Below, piece after piece: positions 24,863 to 31,783 of a stretch of 51,976 bases of DNA. Position 1 is the stretch's first letter, and every line of letters starts with the position of its first letter. This stretch comes from Bacteroidales bacterium. Its GTDB lineage: Bacteria; Bacteroidota; Bacteroidia; Bacteroidales; P3. The DNA is taken from positions 1 through 51,976 of the forward strand of contig JAFVBB010000002.1 in NCBI GenBank assembly GCA_017480225.1, written 5' to 3'. The notes beneath the pieces are model-generated. The model was not told the origin of the DNA. It worked only from the letters and a program-made list of their open reading frames with translations, and ran no database searches. The translations under genes and the position numbers were made by a program.

Positions 24863-24965
24863 CCGTCTGTTCTTCGATTGTTCTCCGATTGTTCTTCGAT
24901 TGTTCTTCGATTTTTAATCGAAGAACAATCGAAGAACAATCGGAGAACAATCGAAGAACAGACGG
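24863..24965. repeat. Palindromic 11-mer array, copy 2 (perfect palindrome)
   Basis: CCGTCT, four 11-bp units (GTTCTTCGATT, GTTCTCCGATT, then two more GTTCTTCGATT; 24869-24912), a TTT loop, and the exact reverse complement of all of it (24916-24965) make 50-bp perfect arms. The variant C in left unit 2 is matched by G in right unit 3. On the right the 11-bp phase continues as GACGGTGTTGG and TGCGGTGTCAG, the inverse of the units flanking copies 1, 3 and 4 on their left. It lies 64 bp upstream of the RAYT-like gene. The gap 24790-24862 holds only a T-rich tract. Confidence 0.95.
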
Positions 24966-25029
24966 TGTTGGTGCGGTGTCAGAGCCTGCCTGGAGTGGGG
25001 CTTGCCTGCCTGGCGACGGGGGCCGCGGC

Positions 25030-25950
25030 ATGATGATCCGCGCTCCATACGCCAAGCCGGGCCGCGCGCACGACTTCGCCGCGCCCTGCGTGTACTACCT
25101 CACTGTGCGCACGCATGGCTGGCAGCCGCTGCTGGGCCGCATCGAAGGGTCGACCGGCGACGCCTGGGTCGTGCCGTCGGCCTATGGGCAGATTGCCGCC
25201 GAGGAGCTGGCCGCGCTGCCCCGGCGGTTCGGCGAGCTGATGCTGGTGGCGCACACCGTCATGCCTGACCATGTGCACTTCATCCTCAACGTCCACTCGA
25301 GGCTTGCCTGCCCTTCGGGTCTGCCCGGAGTGATTGCCAGCTGGAAGGCGGCCTGCATGGAGAGGGTGGGGGACGGACGGCCGCTCTTTGCCGACGGCTT
25401 CGAGGCGAGGGTGATGGTCGACGAGGGGCAGTACATGCGCGTGTCGCGCTATATGCACGACAATCCGCGGCGGACGCTCATGGCTGCTGCCGCGTGTGGG
25501 CTGTTCGATGTCAGGCGCGGCGTGGAATACGGCAGCTACCGCTTCGACGCCGTCGGCAACGCGGAACTGTTGCGGGGCTCGCTGGTGGCAGTGCATGTGC
25601 GCCGCCACTGGTCGGAGCGGCAGTGGGTTGACTACGGCAACCGCTGCCTACGAGCGGCGGGCGAGGGGTGCGTGCTGGTGGGTGCGTTTGTGTCTGAGGT
25701 GGAGCAGTCGATAGGTATCAAGGCGGTGGAGCATGGCGCGTCGGTGGTGAGGCTTCTGCCGCACCCCATGGACGACCACTACAAGCCTGCCGTCAACGCC
25801 TTCTACACCTGTGCCGAAGGCCGCCTGCTCCACCTGTCGCCCTGGCCGGCCATGGGTACGCCGCCACCCGCTGGACGCGACCGCTTCAACTCGCTCAACG
25901 TCATTGCCGAGGGCATGGCGTTGCACAGCAGAATACTGTCAAACGGATGA
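25030..25950 (+). CDS. REP-associated tyrosine transposase-like protein (RAYT, Y1/HUH family)
   Basis: A 306-residue protein. MPDHVHFIL (residues 78-86) is the HUH metal motif in the form typical of IS200-like Y1 transposases and RAYTs, and SRYMHDNPRR (139-148) is the Y-x-x-x-N-P motif carrying the probable catalytic Tyr141. RAYTs are single-copy, vertically kept proteins that cut and mobilise nearby REP palindromes. A palindromic array ends 64 bp upstream. Beyond the Y1 domain there is an extra ~110-residue C-terminal domain (from about 195; VLVGAFVSEVEQSI, CAEGRLLHLSPWP) with an alternating strand-helix look that I cannot assign. The stop overlaps the next capsule gene as ATGA. It might instead be an ordinary IS200-like transposase, but no IS ends are seen. 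Confidence 0.85.
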   Translation: MMIRAPYAKPGRAHDFAAPCVYYLTVRTHGWQPLLGRIEGSTGDAWVVPSAYGQIAAEELAALPRRFGELMLVAHTVMPDHVHFILNVHSRLACPSGLPGVIASWKAACMERVGDGRPLFADGFEARVMVDEGQYMRVSRYMHDNPRRTLMAAAACGLFDVRRGVEYGSYRFDAVGNAELLRGSLVAVHVRRHWSERQWVDYGNRCLRAAGEGCVLVGAFVSEVEQSIGIKAVEHGASVVRLLPHPMDDHYKPAVNAFYTCAEGRLLHLSPWPAMGTPPPAGRDRFNSLNVIAEGMALHSRILSNG

Positions 25951-26750
25951 TACCAAAGATAATACACTATTGCTGGTTTGGCCGTGGGCTGATGCCCAAG
26001 TCGCATCGCGACTGCATCAAGGGCTGGAAGCGCCTGATGCCCGACTGGCAGTTTGTGCGCTGGGACGAGCGTAACTTCCCTATCGACTATTGTGCCTACA
26101 CGCAGGAGGCCTACCGGCAGGGACGGTATGCTTTTGTGGCAGATGTGGCCAGGCTGTATGCGCTCTACACGCAGGGCGGGATATACCTCGACACCGACGT
26201 TGAGCTTCTGCAGCCGCTGGACCGATTCCTTGACGACAGATTCTTCACAGCCATAGAACGGTACTACAAGTTTGAGGAAGATCACATAGCGGAGCAATAC
26301 CTGCACGAGGACGGCTCACCAATCAATCCTGACCAGGATGTGCCCAACATGGAAATCCTCACCTCCACAATCGGGAGCGAGAAAGGGCACCCCCTGCTGT
26401 CGACCCTTATTGGGTTCTATTCGTCCATACAAACAGAGGCTGGCTCCAATTTGCGCCAAAGCGTGGTGTTCGACCGCTTGGTGGCGCGCAGCCTTGTTCC
26501 ATGCGGTTTCAAGTACAAGGATGAGACCCAGCATCTCTCCGACGGCATAGTGATCTATGGCACAGGCCTCTTCGGCTATGCCCATTCGCCCAACCCAGAC
26601 TATTCGGTGTCGTACCACTACAACACCGCCACATGGGATCAGGACGGATGGTCGCTGGGAAGAAGGCTGGCCCTGAAATCGGATGAGCTCGGGGTTCGCC
26701 ACCTTTATGAAAGAGTGAGAAAGATAAAGAAGAGGTTATGCAACAGGTGA
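25947..26750 (+). CDS. GT32-type glycosyltransferase (first of two)
   Basis: A 267-residue protein with the Gly_transf_sug pattern: MIPKIIHYCWFG at the start, then YAFVADVARLYALYTQGGIYLDTDVELL with the DXD metal site at 82-84. Such enzymes (Och1/mannosyltransferase-like) transfer a hexose from a nucleotide donor. It overlaps the RAYT stop by ATGA and the next gene by 13 bp, so it belongs to the second block of the cluster. It is a paralogue of the gene at 36828, with identical spacing between start and DXD. Confidence 0.88.
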   Translation: MIPKIIHYCWFGRGLMPKSHRDCIKGWKRLMPDWQFVRWDERNFPIDYCAYTQEAYRQGRYAFVADVARLYALYTQGGIYLDTDVELLQPLDRFLDDRFFTAIERYYKFEEDHIAEQYLHEDGSPINPDQDVPNMEILTSTIGSEKGHPLLSTLIGFYSSIQTEAGSNLRQSVVFDRLVARSLVPCGFKYKDETQHLSDGIVIYGTGLFGYAHSPNPDYSVSYHYNTATWDQDGWSLGRRLALKSDELGVRHLYERVRKIKKRLCNR

Positions 26751-27586
26751 GGGCCTTGGCTGGACGCATTGCCCCGCATTTGGCGCTGCTTGCGGCGGCG
26801 GCGGGGTTTGTCTTCCTGTTCTCGTTCAGCAGCTCGCCGCTGTATCTGGGCTATGGGGGCGACTCGTCGGTGTACAAGAACATGGGGTGGCTGATATTGC
26901 AAGGCGGCACGCCCTATGTGGATCTTTACGACAACAAAGGCATACTTCTCTACCTGTTCAACGCGCTGGGACTGTTGATCAGTCCGCAGTGGGGAATTTG
27001 CGCGCTGCAGACCCTGATGCTGTGGGGCACCTTGACGGTGTGGGACATGATGCTGCGCGAGTTTGGCATGGGCTGGGCTCGCTATGCCGCCATCGCTGTG
27101 GCTCTGCTGGTTCTGCTTCTCTACTATGAGGGGGGCGGACTGACTGAGGATTTGAGCCTGCTTTTCATCAGTGTGCCGCTCTACATCTGGGTGAAGGCTG
27201 AGCGTCGCGATGCGGAGATACCGATGAGGGGGTGGCTGGCTATGGGCTTGTGTGCGGGGACGCTGGCATTCATCCGTATCAACAATGTGCTGCCTTTTGC
27301 AGGCTTTTACTTGTGGAGTCTGGGCGAGATGGCTGTAGGCCGCAAATGGAAGCTGTTGGCCAGGTCGTTGGGAATGGCAGCCGCCGGTTTTGCAGTGGTG
27401 GCGGCCTTGTGTGTGGGCTATGTTGCGGCCGCATTCGGATGGCCGGGAGTGGCAGCCATGTTCGACTGGATGTTCGCGAAGAACTTTTCGCGCATACTTT
27501 TCCACAGCGACCGTGGGGCAACCCTGAATGGATACGTCGCTGTATTACCCCCCCCTGTTCGTTTTGTTGCTGATAATCATGTGTAA
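26738..27586 (+). CDS. GT-C-like membrane glycosyltransferase, N-terminal part (frameshifted)
   Basis: A 282-residue frame with about seven hydrophobic helices. A DSSVYKNMGWLILQGGTPYVDLYDNKG loop after the first helix carries acidic residues, as in Pmt/ArnT-like GT-C enzymes that use polyprenyl-linked sugars. The frame runs through a C8 run at 27548-27555 and stops at 27584-27586. The neighbouring +1 frame (27528-28184) continues the membrane pattern. Removing one C would join them into about 481 residues, reading VLPPLFVLLLIIM across the joint. The gene is therefore either phase-off, recently broken, or affected by a sequence error. It overlaps the GT32 gene by 13 bp. Confidence 0.75.
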   Translation: MQQVRALAGRIAPHLALLAAAAGFVFLFSFSSSPLYLGYGGDSSVYKNMGWLILQGGTPYVDLYDNKGILLYLFNALGLLISPQWGICALQTLMLWGTLTVWDMMLREFGMGWARYAAIAVALLVLLLYYEGGGLTEDLSLLFISVPLYIWVKAERRDAEIPMRGWLAMGLCAGTLAFIRINNVLPFAGFYLWSLGEMAVGRKWKLLARSLGMAAAGFAVVAALCVGYVAAAFGWPGVAAMFDWMFAKNFSRILFHSDRGATLNGYVAVLPPPVRFVADNHV

Positions 27587-28184
27587 GCGTAGGAAGTCGG
27601 CATATATTGTCCCTGTGGCTTTTGCCGTGCTCTGTTGCCTGGTGTCGGTGGCACTGCGTCCGTTCCCGCACTACGTGATGGCAATTGTTCCGGTGATGGT
27701 GGTGGTGCTTGGGGTGTCGGATGTGCGGCACAAGTGGCTGTGGGTGGTGTTTTTGTGCGTCATTAATCGTGGCGAGTTGTATTCCTCGGTCATGCGTGTT
27801 CGCCGTGAGGTTTGTCTGCACAGGGTGTGGTACAAGGAGGGATATGAGAGGTTCGATGCTTTTGTGGATGGATTGTCCGAGGAAGAACGTGGAAGCATGT
27901 TCAATTTTATTGACTGGCAGGGATTGAGCCTTATGAATCGCAAGGGGGTGGTGCAGTGCAACCGCAATACGATAACCGATGCCGAGGAAGAGTTCCACCG
28001 GATGCGCTCTTGTGGAGATGCGGAGGCGATGCCAAGATGGGTCATCGTCAGCACAGCGGGAAAGATTGCTGATACGACGAGGGCATACCTGGCGCAGCAT
28101 TACACTGACACCGTTGATATTGGAGATGTGGCGTGGAGCCATGTCTATTGTCTGGGTATTGACGTCGGAACATATAGCGATTGA
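27528..28184 (+). CDS. GT-C-like membrane glycosyltransferase, C-terminal part (frameshifted)
   Basis: A 218-residue frame opening at ATG 27528 inside the preceding gene, only because that frame has a TGA immediately before. It starts with two or three helices (YYPPLFVLLLIIMC, AYIVPVAFAVLCCLVSVAL and the following PHYVMAIVPVMVVVLGV) and ends in a soluble domain of about 120 residues. It is best read as the C-terminal part of the gene at 26738, displaced by one base at the C8 tract. Separate translation from ATG 27528 cannot be excluded. The next gene starts 5 bp after its stop. Confidence 0.65.
   Translation: MDTSLYYPPLFVLLLIIMCKRRKSAYIVPVAFAVLCCLVSVALRPFPHYVMAIVPVMVVVLGVSDVRHKWLWVVFLCVINRGELYSSVMRVRREVCLHRVWYKEGYERFDAFVDGLSEEERGSMFNFIDWQGLSLMNRKGVVQCNRNTITDAEEEFHRMRSCGDAEAMPRWVIVSTAGKIADTTRAYLAQHYTDTVDIGDVAWSHVYCLGIDVGTYSD
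27548..27555 (+). repeat. C8 homopolymer at the frameshift
   Basis: Eight consecutive C inside the 58-bp window where both reading frames are open. Seven (or ten) C would restore one continuous membrane protein, while eight puts translation into a stop 29 bp later. Both the position and the composition fit slipped-strand phase variation. Confidence 0.75.
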
Positions 28185-28189
28185 GGATT

Positions 28190-29188
28190 ATGGCACGGGT
28201 GACGGTAATAATGCCAGCCTACAATGTGGCACCCTATATTGAAGAGGCAGTTGAAAGCGTGCTGCGTCAGTCTTTCTCTGACTTTGAGCTGCTGATTATT
28301 GACGACGGCTCATCTGACGGCACACATGAAGTCATCAGCAGAATGAGTGACAGTCGGATAAGGAAGGTGCGGAACGAGTCGAACATAGGCCTCGCCGCGA
28401 CACTCAACAAGGGACTGTCGATGGCGCAGACGGAGTACATTGCGAGGTTCGACGGCGATGATTTGGCCAGTCCGCAGTGGCTGGAAAAGAACGTCGGGTT
28501 CCTTGACAGCCACCCAGATTATGGCATTTGCAGCTCGGGCTTTGAATGGTTCGGCACCAGGAAAGGGACGGTTCGCTACCCGGAACGACATGCGGACAGC
28601 ATGTGCCAGATGCTCTTTGGGTGCACGGTAATTGTCCCTGTGATGAGGCTCAGTGTTATTGAGTCCAGTGGCCTGCGTTATCGTCCGTCGGCGTTCCCGG
28701 CAGAAGATTATGACTTATGGGCCAGTTGTTACAGGGTGACGAAGGTGTACAATCTGCAGCAGACATTGTTCCGCTATCGTATGCACACGTCGCAAATCTC
28801 CACAGCCTTGGCCGAGAGCCAGATTGTGAAGTCCAATGAAGTCAGGCTTCGTATGCTGGAATGGCTTAACCCTGACATTGGTGAGGAGGACAGGCAGTAT
28901 TTCGTTGACAGGTTTGCGCCTGGGAGGATTGAGTCTGAAAGTGATGTGTCTGCCATGCGGCAGTTTGCAGAGAGGCTGGTTGGTTACAATGAGGCGGGGC
29001 ACTACGATGCCGATGCATTGGCACGTAGATTGCGGCATCACATCAGGGCGGCAGTGTATGCGTACAGTGTGCGAGAGTATTCGATGAGGAATTTTGCAAG
29101 AACGCTGCTGTCGGGCAGAATCAAGTATTTCACTCCTCGTCAGGCGGTGCGTACGATGGCAAAAAGTATACTGCACAGACAGGCTTGA
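28190..29188 (+). CDS. GT2 glycosyltransferase
   Basis: A 332-residue GT-A enzyme. VTVIMPAYNVAPYIEEAVESVL, IIDDGSSDGT and the metal site RFDGDD (about residue 87) are the standard family 2 order, followed by a possible catalytic base segment FPAEDYDLWASC. ATG 28190 is chosen, with TTGAGG just in front. The stop at 29186-29188 is 2 bp from the next ATG. It probably adds one residue of the repeat unit at the cytoplasmic face. The base composition is moderately AT-richer than the cluster average. Confidence 0.88.
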   Translation: MARVTVIMPAYNVAPYIEEAVESVLRQSFSDFELLIIDDGSSDGTHEVISRMSDSRIRKVRNESNIGLAATLNKGLSMAQTEYIARFDGDDLASPQWLEKNVGFLDSHPDYGICSSGFEWFGTRKGTVRYPERHADSMCQMLFGCTVIVPVMRLSVIESSGLRYRPSAFPAEDYDLWASCYRVTKVYNLQQTLFRYRMHTSQISTALAESQIVKSNEVRLRMLEWLNPDIGEEDRQYFVDRFAPGRIESESDVSAMRQFAERLVGYNEAGHYDADALARRLRHHIRAAVYAYSVREYSMRNFARTLLSGRIKYFTPRQAVRTMAKSILHRQA

Positions 29189-29190
29189 CA

Positions 29191-29898
29191 ATGAAGAAGG
29201 CTGCCAATATTATCCCACTGCGCAGAATACATAACCTGCTGTTCCCCAAGGTGGGAGAGATATGGATGCTTCATGGTGTTGTCGGGGCTGCTGGTGATAC
29301 AGTTGCCGGCAGGCTTGAGGTTGACCTTGACAGGGTAACCAGGAAAATAGACGCCCTGCTCCAGATGGGCATGTGCTTTTGCTCGATAGGTGATGTACCG
29401 GGCCGGGTGTCCACACGACAGAGTTTCGTCAGTGTCACTTTCGACGATGGTTATCTTGACACCTATACCCTGGCTTACCCGGCCCTCAAGGCTCGTAATA
29501 TTCCCTTCTGTGTGTATGCCACGCGCGATTTCTACATGGGAATGGCTTGGCCGCAGTGGTCGCCATCGGCGAAAATGATGTCTTCCTCTCAACTGAAGGA
29601 ACTTTCGCTTGACCCCCTGTGTACGATTGGCGTGCACACGTGCACCCATCCGCATCTTGACATGTTGCCGGCAGAGACACAGAGGCAAGAGCTTGCCGTC
29701 TGCAAGCAGGATTTGGAGCAGTTGATTGGGCGCGAGGTTGTGCATATGGCTTACCCTCATGGCGATTACAACCAGATTACGGTTGGGCTGTGCCGTGAGT
29801 TGGGTTTTGTCACAGCGGTGGCAGCCAACGGCCGCACGGTGCGCACTGACTCGCGTCCGCTCGAACTCGAGAGGGTTGATGCCGCTGTGATTGTATAG
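29191..29898 (+). CDS. Polysaccharide deacetylase (NodB-like)
   Basis: A 235-residue CE4-type protein. Motif 1 is TFDDGYLDTY (about residue 88), motif 2 is HTCTHPHL and motif 3 is AYPHGDY. These supply the Asp-His-His metal site that removes N- or O-acetyl groups from a sugar. There is no signal peptide, so it would act on a lipid-linked intermediate in the cytoplasm. ATG 29191 is used in place of a TTG 6 bp upstream. It belongs to the tightly packed second block. Confidence 0.87.
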   Translation: MKKAANIIPLRRIHNLLFPKVGEIWMLHGVVGAAGDTVAGRLEVDLDRVTRKIDALLQMGMCFCSIGDVPGRVSTRQSFVSVTFDDGYLDTYTLAYPALKARNIPFCVYATRDFYMGMAWPQWSPSAKMMSSSQLKELSLDPLCTIGVHTCTHPHLDMLPAETQRQELAVCKQDLEQLIGREVVHMAYPHGDYNQITVGLCRELGFVTAVAANGRTVRTDSRPLELERVDAAVIV

Positions 29899-29910
29899 AT
29901 ACACGCCGTA

Positions 29911-30843
29911 ATGTTGTCCACAGTTAAGAACCGCATCGCCAGCTGGCGCTACAACCGGGGCTCGCGGCTGAAATACTACAACTTTTGGAGCGACCAGACA
30001 CCCGCCGAGATGTGGCTCACGCTGTTCATCGCCCACCAGTTCGCCGGACGGCGCCTGCCGAGGGTGAACTTTGTGTCGGTGCTGGGCAGTGCTGACGCAA
30101 TACACGCGCACCGTCCGGGAAGAAACATCTTCTACACCGGTGAGAATATCCATGCCGAGAGGTTCTCGCAGCAGAGGCAGGCTGCGGAGAAGGCTGTGTT
30201 CGATTTGAGGCTGGGGTTTGATTATTGTGACGATGCTGATTATTTGAGGTTGCCGCTGTGGCTGTTATGGACTTTCCCGCCTCAGGCCGACGAGGATGGG
30301 GTGCGCAGGGTTGTCGATGAACTGAACAGACCCCATCCTACTGCCCGCGGTCGTTTTGCCGCGCTGGTGTGCGGCCACGATGCCGGAGGGGTGAGGGGGC
30401 AGATAATGGATGCGTTGACAGAGGTGGCCGAGGTGGCGTCGGCGGGTGCTTTCCGCAGGAACACCGATGAGCTTCACACTGTCTATGGCAACGACAAGCT
30501 GGCTTTTCTGCGGCACTTCAGGTTCACTGTCTGTCCGGAGAACTCTGATGCCGAGGGCTATGTCACCGAGAAACTGTTCGACGCCATCGCCGCGGGCTGC
30601 ATCCCAATCTACACTGGCAGCGGGAACAATCCGGAGCCGGGGCTGATCAATAAGGACGCGGTGCTGTTTTGGAACAACGGAACCGACAACAGGCAGCTGG
30701 TGGAGCAGGTGGGCTGGCTGAACAGCCACGCAGAGGAGTGCGTGCGTTTTGCAGGCCAGGACCGGCTGATGCCTAATGCTGGCGATGTGGTGTGGGGTTA
30801 TTATACGCGGCTGCGCGACCATTTGAGGACTGTGCTGTTCTGA
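29911..30843 (+). CDS. GT10-type fucosyltransferase
   Basis: A 310-residue protein with the GT10 signature FTVCPENSDAEGYVTEKLFDAIAAG (about 206-230), that is the F..C.EN......YVTEK pattern of bacterial and animal alpha-1,3/4-fucosyltransferases, followed by GCIPIYTG. It should transfer fucose or a related deoxy sugar from a GDP donor to the polysaccharide, so the finished glycan may carry host-like fucosylation. No fucose-synthesis genes are in this window, so GDP-fucose must come from elsewhere. The start is ATG 29911, 12 bp after the deacetylase stop. Confidence 0.85.
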   Translation: MLSTVKNRIASWRYNRGSRLKYYNFWSDQTPAEMWLTLFIAHQFAGRRLPRVNFVSVLGSADAIHAHRPGRNIFYTGENIHAERFSQQRQAAEKAVFDLRLGFDYCDDADYLRLPLWLLWTFPPQADEDGVRRVVDELNRPHPTARGRFAALVCGHDAGGVRGQIMDALTEVAEVASAGAFRRNTDELHTVYGNDKLAFLRHFRFTVCPENSDAEGYVTEKLFDAIAAGCIPIYTGSGNNPEPGLINKDAVLFWNNGTDNRQLVEQVGWLNSHAEECVRFAGQDRLMPNAGDVVWGYYTRLRDHLRTVLF

Positions 30844-30847
30844 CAAT

Positions 30848-31762
30848 ATGCCGCTCTTTTCGCTGGTCATTCCGGTTTACAATGTGGCGCCATACCTGGC
30901 CGATTGCCTTGCCAGCGTGGCCAGGCAGGACTTTGGCGACTGGGAGGCCGTCTGCATCGACGACGGCAGCACCGACGGCAGCGGCTCATTGCTCGACGAC
31001 TATTCGCGGCTCGACGTCCGCTTCCGCGTTTCGCACCAGGCCAACCGTGGGTTGAGTGCAGCCCGTAACGCAGGCCTTGCCATGGCCAGGGGCGAATATG
31101 TGCTCTTCCTCGACAGCGACGACACCCTGGAACCCAATGCCCTGGGGTCACTTGCCGGGCAGGTTGATGGCGAGGACCTGGTGTGTTTCGGCGGGTGGCG
31201 AGGCGAGGAGCGTGAGGTGCCTGCCGCTGCGCATTACCCCTCGGGGTGGGACTACTACAACCAGCACGCACTCGAACCGAGGGTGTTCCCCTTTGTGTGC
31301 GTGGTGCTGCGGTGCTACCGGCGTCAATTCTTGTTGGACAGTGGCCTGCGCTTCCGCGAGGGAATACTGCACGAGGACAACCATTTCACCCCTCGTGTGT
31401 GCCTTGCCGCAGGGCGTGTCCGCGCTGTCGGCCTTGCGCTCTACCACTATCGACTGCGCGAGGGCAGCATCATGCACACCCGCAGCCTGCGCAGCCGTCG
31501 CGACCTGATTGCCATTGCCAACGACCTGTCGGCCCACTTTATGCAGTACTCTGTGGACAACAGTGTGATCTACCGCGCCCTGACGCACCACTATCAGGCC
31601 GCCTTCGCCGACGCCACCCGCGACGAGGACGTGCAGCTGCTTCCGCTGGTCGACTGGCACCTCTACCACACCGTGAGCCGCACGCGCCTGCGCCACAGGG
31701 TCAACTACCTTGCCCTGCGCACGTCGCCCGCCCTTTTCAGGCTCATTCTTAGGCTTGGCTAA
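30848..31762 (+). CDS. GT2 glycosyltransferase
   Basis: A 304-residue GT-A enzyme: FSLVIPVYNVAPYLADCLASV, CIDDGSTDGS, RGLSAARNAGLAMARGEYVLFLDSDD (metal site about residue 82) and HEDNHFTPRV as the probable base region. It starts 4 bp after the fucosyltransferase stop and is followed after 21 bp by the HAD-type gene. No membrane helix is evident. Donor sugar not readable. Confidence 0.88.
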   Translation: MPLFSLVIPVYNVAPYLADCLASVARQDFGDWEAVCIDDGSTDGSGSLLDDYSRLDVRFRVSHQANRGLSAARNAGLAMARGEYVLFLDSDDTLEPNALGSLAGQVDGEDLVCFGGWRGEEREVPAAAHYPSGWDYYNQHALEPRVFPFVCVVLRCYRRQFLLDSGLRFREGILHEDNHFTPRVCLAAGRVRAVGLALYHYRLREGSIMHTRSLRSRRDLIAIANDLSAHFMQYSVDNSVIYRALTHHYQAAFADATRDEDVQLLPLVDWHLYHTVSRTRLRHRVNYLALRTSPALFRLILRLG

Positions 31763-31783
31763 AAATACTGACTGACTTAACTG

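Noticed and set aside
24869-24959. CRISPR-like or tandem microsatellite reading of the 11-mer units
   Set aside because: There are no unique spacers between units, the arms are mirror images, and no cas genes are near. The fixed 4+3+4 plan does not fit a simple microsatellite.
24863-24965. Invertible capsule promoter flanked by inverted repeats
   Set aside because: The inverted arms meet across a 3-nt loop, so there is no segment to invert, and no promoter box lies inside.
24820-25014. Direct repeat CCTGCCTGGC on both sides of array copy 2 (24820-24829 and 25005-25014) as a target-site duplication
   Set aside because: The motif is low in complexity, a third partial copy occurs at 24985-24993, and the other arrays lack such flanking repeats.
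27528-28184. Independent small membrane protein
   Set aside because: Its ATG lies inside the upstream gene and its hydrophobic pattern completes that protein; a one-base change at C8 joins both. It is annotated as the C-terminal part, with this caveat.
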